64,000 nt of DNA from Bacillota bacterium (GCA_023388435.1 JAEWGG010000010.1:1-64000), one strand, 5' to 3'; shown: positions 15,465 to 24,253, counted from the stretch's first letter. Program-made: numbers and translations. Notes: generated by a model not told the origin, from the letters alone.

Positions 15465-16835
15465 ATGAAAATCATAGATAAAAGTAAATCCGTATATCTT
15501 TTGACACAGGAACAGCCCGAATTAATCGCGCTTTTATATGACTTGGGCTTCACGGAGATCAAAAATCCAATCGTTCGAAAAACAGTGGGCAAATATATGA
15601 CTTTGGAGCGGGGCGCCAAAATGAAAAACATTCCTTGGGATACTGTTGTCAAAGGCCTCCACAAAGCTGGCTACGAAATCGGGATGACTCGGGCTTCGAT
15701 TAGCGATGAAAAGGTCGAAGAACTCCGAGATCTCTTGCAGCGTCTGCATGCAGGTGAAGATTTGGCGCTGCTGCGTGAGCGCTTTAGAGAACAGTTTCAC
15801 AATGTGGATGTCGAGGAAATCATGGCGGCCGAAAAAGCACTGATGGAGGGTGGTGTACCAGCCAAAGAAATACAGAAACTCTGCGATCTGCATTCCGCCT
15901 TGTTCCAAAATCAGAGAGCCTATAGCCCCTCGCTTACGCTGCCTGAGCTCGATGAAGCGCATCCGCTTAAGCATTTCGAGACGGAGCTCTCTGCCATCGA
16001 AGCGCTTTTAGAAAAAACAAATACCTTGCTCGGAAGTACTGCTACTGACGAAGAGAGCCTCCAGTCCCTCTCTGCTGAGTTGGCGCAAATTCCCATTCAC
16101 TATGCGAAAAAGGGAGACCTGCTCTATCCGCTCCTCCATGTGAAATACGGCATTATTGGGCCGGCAAAGGTCATGTGGGCCAAGGATGTTGAACTGCGTC
16201 AGGAATTGCATCGAGCGCTGTCTCGCCTCAAAAAAGGGGAGCGCTCCGCTTTGACCGAGGAACTCTTAAGCAAGCTGCGCGAAATGTGTCAAAAGGAAAG
16301 GGCCTTTCTGCTTCCTCTTTGTGCCAAGCAATTATCGGACGAAGACTGGGCTCAGATCGATGAAGATATCAGGGCCTATGAGCCATGTCTGGGCGTAAGA
16401 CAAAAAGCGTGGCATCCCCAAGCTGTCCCTGAAGCGGAGATGAAAAGTTTTGCTGCTGAAAATGAGCGCATCGATTTAGGGAGTGGCTCTTTGACCAGGG
16501 AGGAATTGATTGCGATACTCAATGCGATTCCACAGGAGCTTACCTTTGTCGATGCGAAGGATACGAATCGCTACTTCAACGAGGGCCCTGGCCTTAAGCA
16601 TTTTAAGAGACCGAGGCAGGCGCTGGGGAGGGACGTATACAGTTGTCATCCGCCCCAGGCCGAAGCTGCAGTGCGCAAAATGATCACTGCTTTTAAGTCG
16701 GGCGAACGTGATGTGTTCGTGCGTGAAGTGAAGAAAGGATCTATTCATCTCGTTGTTGAATATCGGGCAGTGCGAAATGCGGAGGGTGAGTATTTAGGGG
16801 TCTTAGAATTGCTGCGAGAAGAACAGGCTGATTGA
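15465..16835 (+). CDS. DUF438 domain protein with C-terminal PAS domain
   Basis: The 456-residue protein has three parts. The N-terminus (KSVYLLTQEQPELIALLYDLGF) is a DUF1858-like module, the middle (VDVEEIMAAEKALMEGG, then DLHSALF) is a DUF438/hemerythrin-like helical domain, and the C-terminus from about residue 345 (ELIAILNAIPQELTFVDAKD) is a PAS domain. The family is common in anaerobes and is presumed to sense redox state, metal or ligands; no output domain is seen. I start at ATG 15465 because GGAGGGAAGACC precedes it. The gene is visibly richer in A/T-ending codons than its neighbours, which may reflect acquisition. It appears to be monocistronic. Confidence 0.87.
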   Translation: MKIIDKSKSVYLLTQEQPELIALLYDLGFTEIKNPIVRKTVGKYMTLERGAKMKNIPWDTVVKGLHKAGYEIGMTRASISDEKVEELRDLLQRLHAGEDLALLRERFREQFHNVDVEEIMAAEKALMEGGVPAKEIQKLCDLHSALFQNQRAYSPSLTLPELDEAHPLKHFETELSAIEALLEKTNTLLGSTATDEESLQSLSAELAQIPIHYAKKGDLLYPLLHVKYGIIGPAKVMWAKDVELRQELHRALSRLKKGERSALTEELLSKLREMCQKERAFLLPLCAKQLSDEDWAQIDEDIRAYEPCLGVRQKAWHPQAVPEAEMKSFAAENERIDLGSGSLTREELIAILNAIPQELTFVDAKDTNRYFNEGPGLKHFKRPRQALGRDVYSCHPPQAEAAVRKMITAFKSGERDVFVREVKKGSIHLVVEYRAVRNAEGEYLGVLELLREEQAD

Positions 16836-16888
16836 GCCCCCTGCTGTACCAGGTCTTGAATCCTACCATCTTTGCGCTTACAGCGTTC

Positions 16889-16917
16889 TTGTTGCGGTAT
16901 TAGACCTGCGCTATAAT
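16889..16917 (+). promoter_or_regulatory. Strong sigma-70 promoter for the 6S-like RNA
   Basis: TTGTTG at 16889-16894, a 17-base spacer and a perfect TATAAT at 16912-16917. The predicted start, seven bases later, is G16924, exactly where the long RNA stem begins. Confidence 0.75.
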
Positions 16918-16923
16918 GAAGGT

Positions 16924-17094
16924 GCCTAAGATGTTGTCCTCTGCCATTTGTACCTGCATGACATAAAAGGGAGTTCGGGTCAAGTGGGATAATACCAGGC
17001 CTTAGGTGGAAGGTAGAAGATCACTGCAGAACACCCACCTGGCGAAGACGCGAGGTGTCAATTTGGGGAGGGTGACGTTTTAGGTTTTATTTTT
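16924..17094 (+). ncRNA. ssrS: Rod-shaped small RNA, candidate 6S RNA
   Basis: Bases 16925-16942 pair with 17067-17084 as 18 uninterrupted pairs (12 Watson-Crick, 6 G-U). A second helix joins 16948-16955 to 17053-17061 with one bulged base. Two large single-stranded flanks (16956-16968 and 17037-17052) form a central bubble. A third stack then pairs 16969-16976 with 17029-17036 (one A/A mismatch), topped by GTG/CAC and TACC/GGTA. The 3' arm runs straight into TTTTATTTTT. A long closing stem, open central bubble and apical stem are the hallmarks of 6S RNA, which binds RNA polymerase by imitating an open promoter. No reading frame is present. The 170-base length is slightly short for Firmicutes 6S. 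A cysS leader is the alternative, but no T-box motif is present. Confidence 0.62.
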
Positions 17095-17101
17095 GTAGGA
17101 G

Positions 17102-17128
17102 ACGACCTTCTTATGAGGGTCGTTTTTG
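17102..17128 (+). terminator. Intrinsic terminator upstream of cysS
   Basis: ACGACCTTC (17102-17110) pairs with GAGGGTCGT (17115-17123) around a TTAT loop, followed by T's. It would end transcripts from the promoter at 16889 about 50 bases before cysS. It may be a second stop for the small RNA; an attenuator role for cysS is possible but no competing antiterminator is evident. Confidence 0.75.
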
Positions 17129-17179
17129 TGCTTATAGAGCAGACAGAGAGGAGGCGGCCGCCCCTGGCCGCGGAGGACT

Positions 17180-18616
17180 ATGATGACAGAGACGCTGAGA
17201 CCGGTGCAGATTTTTAATACCATGAGCCGGCAGAAGGAGGAGTTGCGCCCTCTGGAGCCGGGAAAAGTCAAGATGTATGCCTGTGGCCCCACAGTCTACA
17301 ATCTCTTTCACCTCGGCAACGCGCGGATGCTGGTGACCTTTGACCTCTTCCGCTGCTTTCTGGAGTACCTGGGCTACGAGGTGACCTTTGTTCAGAATTT
17401 TACGGATATCGATGACAAGGTGATCCGCCAGGCCAACCTGGAGGGCATCAGCTATAAGGAGCTGGCCGAGCGCTACATACAGGAATATTTCTATGATGCG
17501 GACCGCCTGGGCGTGCGGCGGGCAACGGTACAGCCCCGGGCCACGGAGAGCATGGAGGAGATCATTCAGCTGGTCCAGACCCTGGTTGACAAGGGTTACT
17601 GCTATGTCAATAGTGACGGCGTCTATTTTGAAACACGGAAGTTTGATGACTATGGGAAGCTCTCGAAGCAGGACCTGAGTTCCCTGGTGGAGGACGCTGC
17701 GGAGCGCGTAGGCAAGAATGAGGACAAGCGCCACCCTGAGGACTTTGCGGTGTGGAAGTTCGCCAAACCCGGGGAGCCGGCCTGGGAGAGCCCCTGGGGG
17801 GCGGGGCGGCCCGGTTGGCACATCGAATGCTCGGCGATGAACCACAAGTTTCTGGGGGACACGATCGACATCCACTGCGGAGGCAGCGACCTGATTTTCC
17901 CCCACCATGAGAATGAGATCGCCCAGAGCGAGGCGGCCCACGGCTGTACGTTCGCCCGTTATTGGATGCACAACGGCTTTATTACTGTGGACAAGATGAA
18001 AATGTCGAAGTCCAAGGGCAATTTCTTCACCGTGCGCGACCTGGCTCAGCATTTTTCCTATGACAGCATCCGCTTCTTCATGTTGCAGGGCCAGTACCGC
18101 AACCCGATCAACTTCAGTCCGGAACTTCTGGAGGCGGCGGGACGGGCCTACCAGCGTATTAAGAACTGCCTGCAGCGCCTGCGGGCGGCCCTTGAGGCGG
18201 GGACAGATTCGGCGTCTTCCGCCCCCCAGGCTGAGACGGAGGCCCTGGGCAACATTCTGGAAGTCTTCCATGAACGCTTTGTAACAGCGATGTGCGACGA
18301 CATGAATACGCCAGATGCCCTGGCGGCCATCTATGATCTGGTGGCCGAGGCCAATCGCTATATGGACGCTGGAGGGCAGGATTCCGTTCTGCTGGGACGG
18401 GTGCAGACGGAGCTCCTGGAAAAATTAGGGGTCCTGGGCTTCCAGCCTAAATTTGAGGATGCGCTGCCCGCAGAGATCCTGGCCCTTCTGGATGAGCGCC
18501 TGGCCGCAAAGAAGGCCAGGGACTACGCCCGGGCTGATGCCATCCGTCAACAGGTTCTGGAGGCTGGGTACAAGATTGAAGACGGCCCCCAGGGCTCCCG
18601 CGCCCTGCCTCTATGA
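17180..18616 (+). CDS. cysS: Cysteine--tRNA ligase
   Basis: This class I synthetase charges tRNA-Cys. The zinc-site Cys lies in YACGPTVYN, with HLGN as the HIGH-type motif just after it. WHIECSAM and HCGGSDLIFPHHENE form the catalytic core, and KMSKSKGN is the KMSKS loop. The 478 residues match the family. CGCGGAGG precedes two tandem ATGs at 17180 and 17183; the second has the better spacing. The stop overlaps mrnC by four bases (ATGA), the usual cysS-mrnC-rlmB arrangement of Firmicutes. Confidence 0.97.
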   Translation: MMTETLRPVQIFNTMSRQKEELRPLEPGKVKMYACGPTVYNLFHLGNARMLVTFDLFRCFLEYLGYEVTFVQNFTDIDDKVIRQANLEGISYKELAERYIQEYFYDADRLGVRRATVQPRATESMEEIIQLVQTLVDKGYCYVNSDGVYFETRKFDDYGKLSKQDLSSLVEDAAERVGKNEDKRHPEDFAVWKFAKPGEPAWESPWGAGRPGWHIECSAMNHKFLGDTIDIHCGGSDLIFPHHENEIAQSEAAHGCTFARYWMHNGFITVDKMKMSKSKGNFFTVRDLAQHFSYDSIRFFMLQGQYRNPINFSPELLEAAGRAYQRIKNCLQRLRAALEAGTDSASSAPQAETEALGNILEVFHERFVTAMCDDMNTPDALAAIYDLVAEANRYMDAGGQDSVLLGRVQTELLEKLGVLGFQPKFEDALPAEILALLDERLAAKKARDYARADAIRQQVLEAGYKIEDGPQGSRALPL

Positions 18617-19062
18617 CGGAGAAAGCCTGGAATTGGCGGGAGGAGGAGTCGAACCGCCTGGCCTATCTCGGTGACGCTGTCTATGAACTGGCCCTGCGCA
18701 GGCATCTCCTGGAGCGCAGTAAGGCCCGGGGGGACCAGCTCCAGCGCCAGGCCACCTATTATGTTTCGGCGCCAGCCCAGGCCGAGCTCCTCCACCGTCT
18801 GCAGACTGAGGGCTTTTTTACGGAGGAGGAATGGCAGTTTTTGAAGTATGTGCGCAATCGGCGTCCGGGGACGGTAGCACGGCACTGCCGCCCTGCGGAC
18901 TACCGTTGGGCCACGGCCCTGGAAGCCTATTGTGGCCGTCTCTACATGGAGGGGAACAGCGGGCGGCTGGAGACATTTTTTGCAGCCCTCTTCCGTTTGG
19001 GGGAGGAGGAGCGCCAGCGGAGGCTGGCAGAGACGGAGGCGAGGCGAGATGGCAGCAGCTAA
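18613..19062 (+). CDS. mrnC: Mini-ribonuclease III
   Basis: Mini-III is an RNase III catalytic domain without the double-stranded RNA-binding domain, and it matures 23S rRNA ends. The signature YLGDAVYELALRRHL contains the catalytic acidic residues, and TALEAYCGRLYMEG is the second acidic motif. The 149-residue length is typical. It overlaps cysS upstream by four bases and rlmB downstream by 14, so the three genes are translationally coupled. Confidence 0.93.
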   Translation: MTEKAWNWREEESNRLAYLGDAVYELALRRHLLERSKARGDQLQRQATYYVSAPAQAELLHRLQTEGFFTEEEWQFLKYVRNRRPGTVARHCRPADYRWATALEAYCGRLYMEGNSGRLETFFAALFRLGEEERQRRLAETEARRDGSS

Positions 19063-20023
19063 GAGGGGAAGGCAGCGGAGTCGGGACTTCCAGACAGAGG
19101 CACATGGCCGCATGAGGCCGCAGCGGGGCCGGCGCTCCACTGCCGTTCGGGTCCCCGGCGGAGGTCAACAGGGCGAGCGGAGGGGGCAGTTTGCCAGGCC
19201 GCAGGCTTCGAGGGAGCGGCGGCAAGATTTCGCACATAGACAGGCTCCGCCGCTGGAGTCTGAGGTCCTGCGCGAGGATCGCCTTGAGGGCCGCAACCCG
19301 GTGCGTGAGGCTCTGAGGGCCGGGCGGCAGGTGGACAAGGTCTGGCTGCTCAAGCCCCGCGACGGTCGTATGGATCCCGCCCTGCGCCAGCTGGCCAGGG
19401 AGGCCCATGAGGCGGGCGCTGTGATCATGGAGGTGGAGCGCCAGGTCCTGGATCGCCTCAGTCAGACCCATAACCACCAGGGGGTCATCGCCCAGGTGGC
19501 AGCCCACGAATATGTGGAGCTGGAGCCTCTGCTGGACAAGCTGGAGGACTGTGGCGAAGCCCCATTTTTGCTGCTGCTGGATGAGATACAGGACCCCCAT
19601 AATCTGGGTTCCATTCTCCGCATTGCAGAGGCGGCGGGCTGCCATGCAGTTGTCTTACCCAAGCGGCGGGCCCTTGGTCTGGATGCCGTTGTGGCCCGGG
19701 TTTCGGCGGGGGCCATCGAATATGTGCCCTGCTGTCGGGTGGCCAACCTCAAGCAGTGTATACGCGACTTGCAGGAACGGGGCATCATGGTCTGGGGAAC
19801 CTCCCTCGAAGGGGCCCAGATCCACAGCGCGGTCGACCTGCAGGGCCCCCTGGCCCTGGTGATTGGCAACGAGGGCGAGGGGATCAGACCCTCCGTAGCC
19901 AAGGCCTGCGACGGCCTGCTCAAGATTCCGATGCGCGGCCGCCTGAACTCGCTGAATGCGGCTGTGGCTACGGGGATTGTAGTCTTCGAGGCGCAGCGCC
20001 AGCGCCTGTGTCAGAAGCGCTGA
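19049..20023 (+). CDS. rlmB: TrmH/SpoU-family rRNA ribose methyltransferase, RlmB type
   Basis: It methylates the 2'-O of a guanosine in 23S rRNA (G2251 in E. coli numbering). The core begins at RLEGRNPVREAL. The knotted SPOUT motifs follow: DEIQDPHNLGSILRIAEAAG (motif 1), VIGNEGEGI (motif 2) and IPMRGRLNSLNAAVA (motif 3). About 80 residues of Arg/Gln-rich, probably disordered sequence precede the core, unlike compact E. coli RlmB. I start at ATG 19049, within the end of mrnC, after ACGGAGGCGAGG. Substrate position is by family resemblance only. Confidence 0.87.
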   Translation: MAAAKRGRQRSRDFQTEAHGRMRPQRGRRSTAVRVPGGGQQGERRGQFARPQASRERRQDFAHRQAPPLESEVLREDRLEGRNPVREALRAGRQVDKVWLLKPRDGRMDPALRQLAREAHEAGAVIMEVERQVLDRLSQTHNHQGVIAQVAAHEYVELEPLLDKLEDCGEAPFLLLLDEIQDPHNLGSILRIAEAAGCHAVVLPKRRALGLDAVVARVSAGAIEYVPCCRVANLKQCIRDLQERGIMVWGTSLEGAQIHSAVDLQGPLALVIGNEGEGIRPSVAKACDGLLKIPMRGRLNSLNAAVATGIVVFEAQRQRLCQKR

Positions 20024-20043
20024 TTTAAAGGAGGAAGGCATCC

Positions 20044-21624
20044 GTGGTGGCTCAGCGTAAGAAGCTGATTCGACAGCTGACGACATCGCTGCTCTTGGCG
20101 ATTCTGGCCTTCGCCCTTGGCGTCGGGGTCTTCTACGGCCTGGAGCGTTTCTTTCGCCAGCGGGGAGAGGGACTGCCCGCCTTCATGACACGCGCTGTCG
20201 ATGAGAACGGTCTGGGACATCTGCAGGAGAGTCAGCTCGTGCGCCTGATCTGTACGGCGGTCAACGAGGCGGAGCAGCCCGAGGAGGTCTACCGGGCCAT
20301 CCCCCGGGATCAGCGGGGAGGCCTCAGCTACGAGGACTTCATCCAGTACATTGCTATTCTGCGGGATGAGTTTAAGACGGAGACCCTGTCGTGCGTACCT
20401 CTGAGTACCCAGCGCAAGGCCGAAGTCTGGAAGGAGATACAGGCGGCCCTGCCGACGGAGGCTGAGCGCTTTGACAGCGCCCAATTTTACGTGCTCAGCG
20501 CGACGCTCAACGACCAGACTCAAGGACAGGCCCTGCTGCCGCTGAGCTGGGAGGAGGGCCGCCCCTGCCTGATGGCGGACTGGATAAAACGCCAGCTGCA
20601 ACTTTACTATTATGCCCAGTTTTATTTTGAACGCTGTGCCCGGGAGGATGTGGAGACCCTGGCGACGATGATGGACTCGGCCCTGCCAGGCCAGAACGAC
20701 CTGGTGCGGGAGAAGGCCCAGCGGACAATCGACTTTTATCGGGATTCTATTCAGGGCCAAATAGGCGACTACCAGCTGGAGACCTGGAATATGGCGAATA
20801 TTCGCTATCGCCAGCGCCTGGGCGCCCAGACGACCAGCAGCTACTACCGCTACCGCTATATGGACCTCTACCTGAGCCAGGACGGGCGCTACATTCTCCG
20901 AGATGCCATTCCGCAGAAGCTTGCGGACAAGGACTTTAGTCTGCAGTCGGAGCAGGGAGGGCTGCGGCCTGGCCAGACGCTGAGCCAGGATAAGCTGCGT
21001 GGATTCTTTGGCGAACTCCTGATGATGAAATTAGAAAAAGCGGATCTGCCAGCCTCGCGCAATTCCATGTTGGCCCTCTACAACGGCGTCCATGTGCGCC
21101 TGAGCTCACTCAAGAACTACAGCGAGGAGAAACGGACTTTTTCCGGTGTCGTACAGAGCTTCTTCCTGATGGGCCAGGACTCGGGCCGCCTGCAGTCGGG
21201 CGTCTATGTCGGCATGCCCGTCTCGGAGCTCCTGGCCCTCTATCCTTTTGTGGATGTGCAGGACTACCAGGTTGTTGACGATTCCGGCCGTTTCTTGGAC
21301 TTTGTGGTCCAGGACGGGCGTGTGGCCGCGGTCCGCGTGGGGCGGGGACGCGTCAATCCAGCCAGGCGAACGCTGCTGCGTATCGACCTTCAAAACAGCA
21401 GCGAGGTTCTTCCGGAGGACCTGCCCCAGCAGCCTCTGGCCACTAAGAAGCCGGCATCTCCCAGTCCGACAGCGAGCAGGAAAAATGAGCGACAGGCGAG
21501 TGCTCAGACCGCGTCCCGAGCTTCTGGGACAGCGGCTCCGGGGACAGGGCAGAGCGGAGCTGGACAGACGGGCGGAAGGGGAGAGCCGGTGCAGGAGACG
21601 GAGGTAGGCAAGAAGAATGGCTAG
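20044..21624 (+). CDS. Membrane-anchored extracytoplasmic protein of unknown function
   Basis: I do not recognise this 526-residue protein. Residues 11-31 (TSLLLAILAFALGVGVFYGL) form one membrane segment preceded by RKKLIRQ, giving a short cytoplasmic tail and a large outside domain. The middle is soluble and rich in Gln/Arg/Tyr. From about residue 455 the sequence is Pro/Ser/Thr/Gly-rich and ends with EVGKKNG, a likely disordered tail. AAAGGAGGAAGGC lies before tandem GTG codons at 20044/20047. It ends eight bases into murJ, so it is coexpressed with the lipid II flippase. A cell-envelope role is inference from position and topology. Confidence 0.65.
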   Translation: MVAQRKKLIRQLTTSLLLAILAFALGVGVFYGLERFFRQRGEGLPAFMTRAVDENGLGHLQESQLVRLICTAVNEAEQPEEVYRAIPRDQRGGLSYEDFIQYIAILRDEFKTETLSCVPLSTQRKAEVWKEIQAALPTEAERFDSAQFYVLSATLNDQTQGQALLPLSWEEGRPCLMADWIKRQLQLYYYAQFYFERCAREDVETLATMMDSALPGQNDLVREKAQRTIDFYRDSIQGQIGDYQLETWNMANIRYRQRLGAQTTSSYYRYRYMDLYLSQDGRYILRDAIPQKLADKDFSLQSEQGGLRPGQTLSQDKLRGFFGELLMMKLEKADLPASRNSMLALYNGVHVRLSSLKNYSEEKRTFSGVVQSFFLMGQDSGRLQSGVYVGMPVSELLALYPFVDVQDYQVVDDSGRFLDFVVQDGRVAAVRVGRGRVNPARRTLLRIDLQNSSEVLPEDLPQQPLATKKPASPSPTASRKNERQASAQTASRASGTAAPGTGQSGAGQTGGRGEPVQETEVGKKNG

Positions 21625-23251
21625 ACAGAGACAGGGCGTGGGGGCCGCGGCCCGACTGAAAAAAATGGCCAATGTTGGTGGAAGTCGCAAGGCGGCGGGG
21701 GCTGAGCAGATGGGGGGGGCCATCGCCTTTACGATGGTCGCCCTGCTGCTGACGAAGCTGGTGGGCTTTGTCCGCGACATCCTGATCAATAGCCGCCTGG
21801 GCTATGGCCCTGTGACCGACGGCTTCTATGTGGGCCTGAATATTCCTGATCTCTGCTATGAATTACTGGTCGGTGGGGCCCTGGCGGCGGCGGTGACACC
21901 GAGCCTGGCGGCGGCCATTGAGCGCAACAGGGAGGAGCGGATCTGGCCCGCGCTGAACACCTTTTTTAGCCTCCTGCTCCTGCTGACAGCCCTTCTGGTG
22001 GGCCTTGGCGAGGGCCTGACGGAGGGCCTGGTGGCTTGGATGAACCCGGACAAGACTGCGGAGGTGCTGGGCATTGCCGTACAGGTTTCCAGGGTCATGC
22101 TCATTCAGACTATTTTTTTCCTGGGCATCTCTGTCATTGGCGCTGTGCTCAATGCGAATAAAATCTTTGGTCTGATGAACTACGGTAACCTGATCTATAG
22201 CCTGATCGGGGTGCTCTTCCTCTTTATCTGGGGCGAGAACAGCCTGCGGGGGGCCCACATGGCCGCCCTGGGCCTGCTGGTCGGGGCCCTGGTCTTCTTT
22301 TTCTTCCTCTTCCACTTCGCCCGGCCTTACATGGGACAGATGCGTTTTTGCCTGGATCTGAAAAATCCCCTCTTCCACTACCTGCTCTGGCTGGTGCTGC
22401 CGGCCCTGCTCTCGCGGACCTTTGCCCAGGTCAACGTCCTGGTGCAGAACTACTTTACGAATCAGTTTACGGGGGCGGTGACCTCCCTGCGCCAGGCGCG
22501 CACGATTTTTACCGTCCCTTATGGCGTGGTGAGCATTGGTATCGGGACGGTGATTCTGCCCAATCTGAGTGGCTTCTTCGCGCGGCGAGCGGAGGCTGAG
22601 GCCCGAGTCTTCCTCTCCAGAACCATGCGTCTGGCCCTCTTCCTCGTCTTCCCGATCATGGCCATCCTGATCGCCTTTTCGTTTGAGAGTATTCAGACGG
22701 TCTTCCAGTGGTCCGGGGCTTACACGGACGAGCAGGTGGGGCAGACGGCCCTCTCCCTAGTTATCTACTCGGTGGCCATCCCCATCTGCTCTTTGAGCTA
22801 CTTCTTTCAGCAGGCCTTCTTCGCGATGCGCAAGAGCTGGATTGCCCTGGTGACGAGCCTCTGCAGCCTTGTCATCAACGCTATTTTCTGCTACATCTTT
22901 GTCCGCCTTTTCGGCTGGGGCCTCTGGTCCATACCCTTTGCGACCCTGCTCTACTACTGTTCGGAGCTGCTGCTCTGTCTCTACCTGACCAGGCGTCTGC
23001 GTCCCGCCCTGATGCCCCGCCGCATGCTGGGCTTCCTCGGCCGCGGGCTTCTGATCGCCTTCAATGCCGCGGGCATCAGTTACTACGTCTGCCGCCTCCT
23101 GCCCAGTGCTGGGGGCAAACTGGGGCAGCTCCTGGAATACGGCATCAAGGCAGGGCTGGTCTTCCTGCTCTATTTCCTCTTTGCGGCCCTTCTGAAAATG
23201 CCGGAGATTCAAAAGGCCAAGGCTTTTATTGGCAGATTTACAGGCCGCTGA
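21617..23251 (+). CDS. murJ: Lipid II flippase MurJ (MviN family)
   Basis: MurJ moves lipid-linked peptidoglycan precursor across the membrane. KLVGFVRDILINSRLG, then DGFYVGLNIPDLCYELLVGGALAAA, is the conserved start of the family. About 14 hydrophobic segments are visible across 544 residues, with PYGVVSIGIGTVILPNLSG in the middle. A soluble 30-residue N-terminal stretch precedes the first helix. Its start overlaps the unknown anchored protein by eight bases. Confidence 0.94.
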   Translation: MARQRQGVGAAARLKKMANVGGSRKAAGAEQMGGAIAFTMVALLLTKLVGFVRDILINSRLGYGPVTDGFYVGLNIPDLCYELLVGGALAAAVTPSLAAAIERNREERIWPALNTFFSLLLLLTALLVGLGEGLTEGLVAWMNPDKTAEVLGIAVQVSRVMLIQTIFFLGISVIGAVLNANKIFGLMNYGNLIYSLIGVLFLFIWGENSLRGAHMAALGLLVGALVFFFFLFHFARPYMGQMRFCLDLKNPLFHYLLWLVLPALLSRTFAQVNVLVQNYFTNQFTGAVTSLRQARTIFTVPYGVVSIGIGTVILPNLSGFFARRAEAEARVFLSRTMRLALFLVFPIMAILIAFSFESIQTVFQWSGAYTDEQVGQTALSLVIYSVAIPICSLSYFFQQAFFAMRKSWIALVTSLCSLVINAIFCYIFVRLFGWGLWSIPFATLLYYCSELLLCLYLTRRLRPALMPRRMLGFLGRGLLIAFNAAGISYYVCRLLPSAGGKLGQLLEYGIKAGLVFLLYFLFAALLKMPEIQKAKAFIGRFTGR

Positions 23252-23272
23252 AAATCTGAGAAAGGATGGTCC

Positions 23273-24253
23273 ATGGCACATTATGTGGTGGGTGACATCC
23301 ACGGCCAGGCGGAACTCTTCCGTCGGGGCCTGGAGAGCCTGAATTTTCGGGAGGGGAGAGACGAGCTCTACTTACTGGGCGACATCGTGGCCTGTGGGCA
23401 GAGCGTCTGGCCCGTTTTTCGCCGGCTCAAGGAGGCAGCTCAGAGCTACCACTTTGTCATGGGCAATCACGAGAGCAACCTGCTTATTAACTTCCTGCCC
23501 CATGCCAGCAGACTCCGGGGCCAGGCCAGGCTCCTGGAACCGCTGCTCGCCCTGCACCGCCTGCTCCTGGATAAGCCCTGCCTCCCCTTTCTGGCCGACC
23601 TGGCACCCCAGGCCTACGCCCAGGATGGACAGAGAGCAGGTTTCGGCAGCCAGCGCTCGCCCCGCATTCTGACTGCTGTGGAGGGGGAGGAACTGCGGCT
23701 GGCCGTGGCCGACTTGCGGCGGGCTCTGGCCGGGGATGAACAGCTGGGCCTTGCGGCTTACCGAGTCCTGTCCTGCGGACTCTTCGGCTTCCGCCAGCAA
23801 AACAGTTACCAGACGCTCCTGCCCGAGCTTCTGGCCCTGCCCGAGGCGGACTACGACTGGTTCTGCGCTTTTCTGGCCAGCCAGCCCTATCTGCGCTATG
23901 AGGAGCTCCTGGGCCAGGTCCAGCTCTTTATACACTACCCCCTGCGCCGCCAGGTCCACGGGCCGGAAGTGGAGCGGGGGAACTGGTTTGCCCGTGAGTC
24001 CTGGCCCGTGCTGCGCCATCCGGACCGGGCGGATCTGGATGCGGTCTACTATGGCCACATGCCCGTCCTGCGCTGGGTCGATACGGAAAAACTTGACGTG
24101 AATCCTCTGGAGATTCTAAGCTATACAGATGAGCAGCAGGTCCGCTACTACAATCTGGATCTGGTGGAGGGTGGCTGTCTCGGCTTCCTCTGCCTGGAAG
24201 ACGGGGCTGCCTGTTATGTCACAGACCCCCAGGCCGCGAACTACGAATATTGA
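23273..24253 (+). CDS. PPP-type metallophosphoesterase with altered second motif
   Basis: The N-terminus has the metal-binding motifs of phosphoprotein-phosphatase-like enzymes: GDIHGQ at residues 7-12 and GNHE at 64-67. Between them, where GDxVDRG is expected, it reads GDIVACG (36-42), so the Asp-Arg pair including the phosphate-binding Arg is replaced by Ala-Cys. Later His ligands may be in IHYPLRRQ and YGHMPV. The protein is 326 residues and soluble. GAAAGGATGG precedes the ATG, 21 bases after murJ. Substrate unknown; the missing Arg suggests a changed substrate or reduced protein-phosphatase activity. Confidence 0.75.
   Translation: MAHYVVGDIHGQAELFRRGLESLNFREGRDELYLLGDIVACGQSVWPVFRRLKEAAQSYHFVMGNHESNLLINFLPHASRLRGQARLLEPLLALHRLLLDKPCLPFLADLAPQAYAQDGQRAGFGSQRSPRILTAVEGEELRLAVADLRRALAGDEQLGLAAYRVLSCGLFGFRQQNSYQTLLPELLALPEADYDWFCAFLASQPYLRYEELLGQVQLFIHYPLRRQVHGPEVERGNWFARESWPVLRHPDRADLDAVYYGHMPVLRWVDTEKLDVNPLEILSYTDEQQVRYYNLDLVEGGCLGFLCLEDGAACYVTDPQAANYEY

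Noticed and set aside
16924..17179. T-box riboswitch upstream of cysS
   Set aside because: No T-box core (GGTGG-ACCGCG type) or AGTA specifier-loop landmark is present; the pairing is a single long rod, more like 6S RNA.
17132..18271. 379-residue minus-strand open frame
   Set aside because: Lies fully across cysS, a certain gene; a by-product of GC-rich codon structure.
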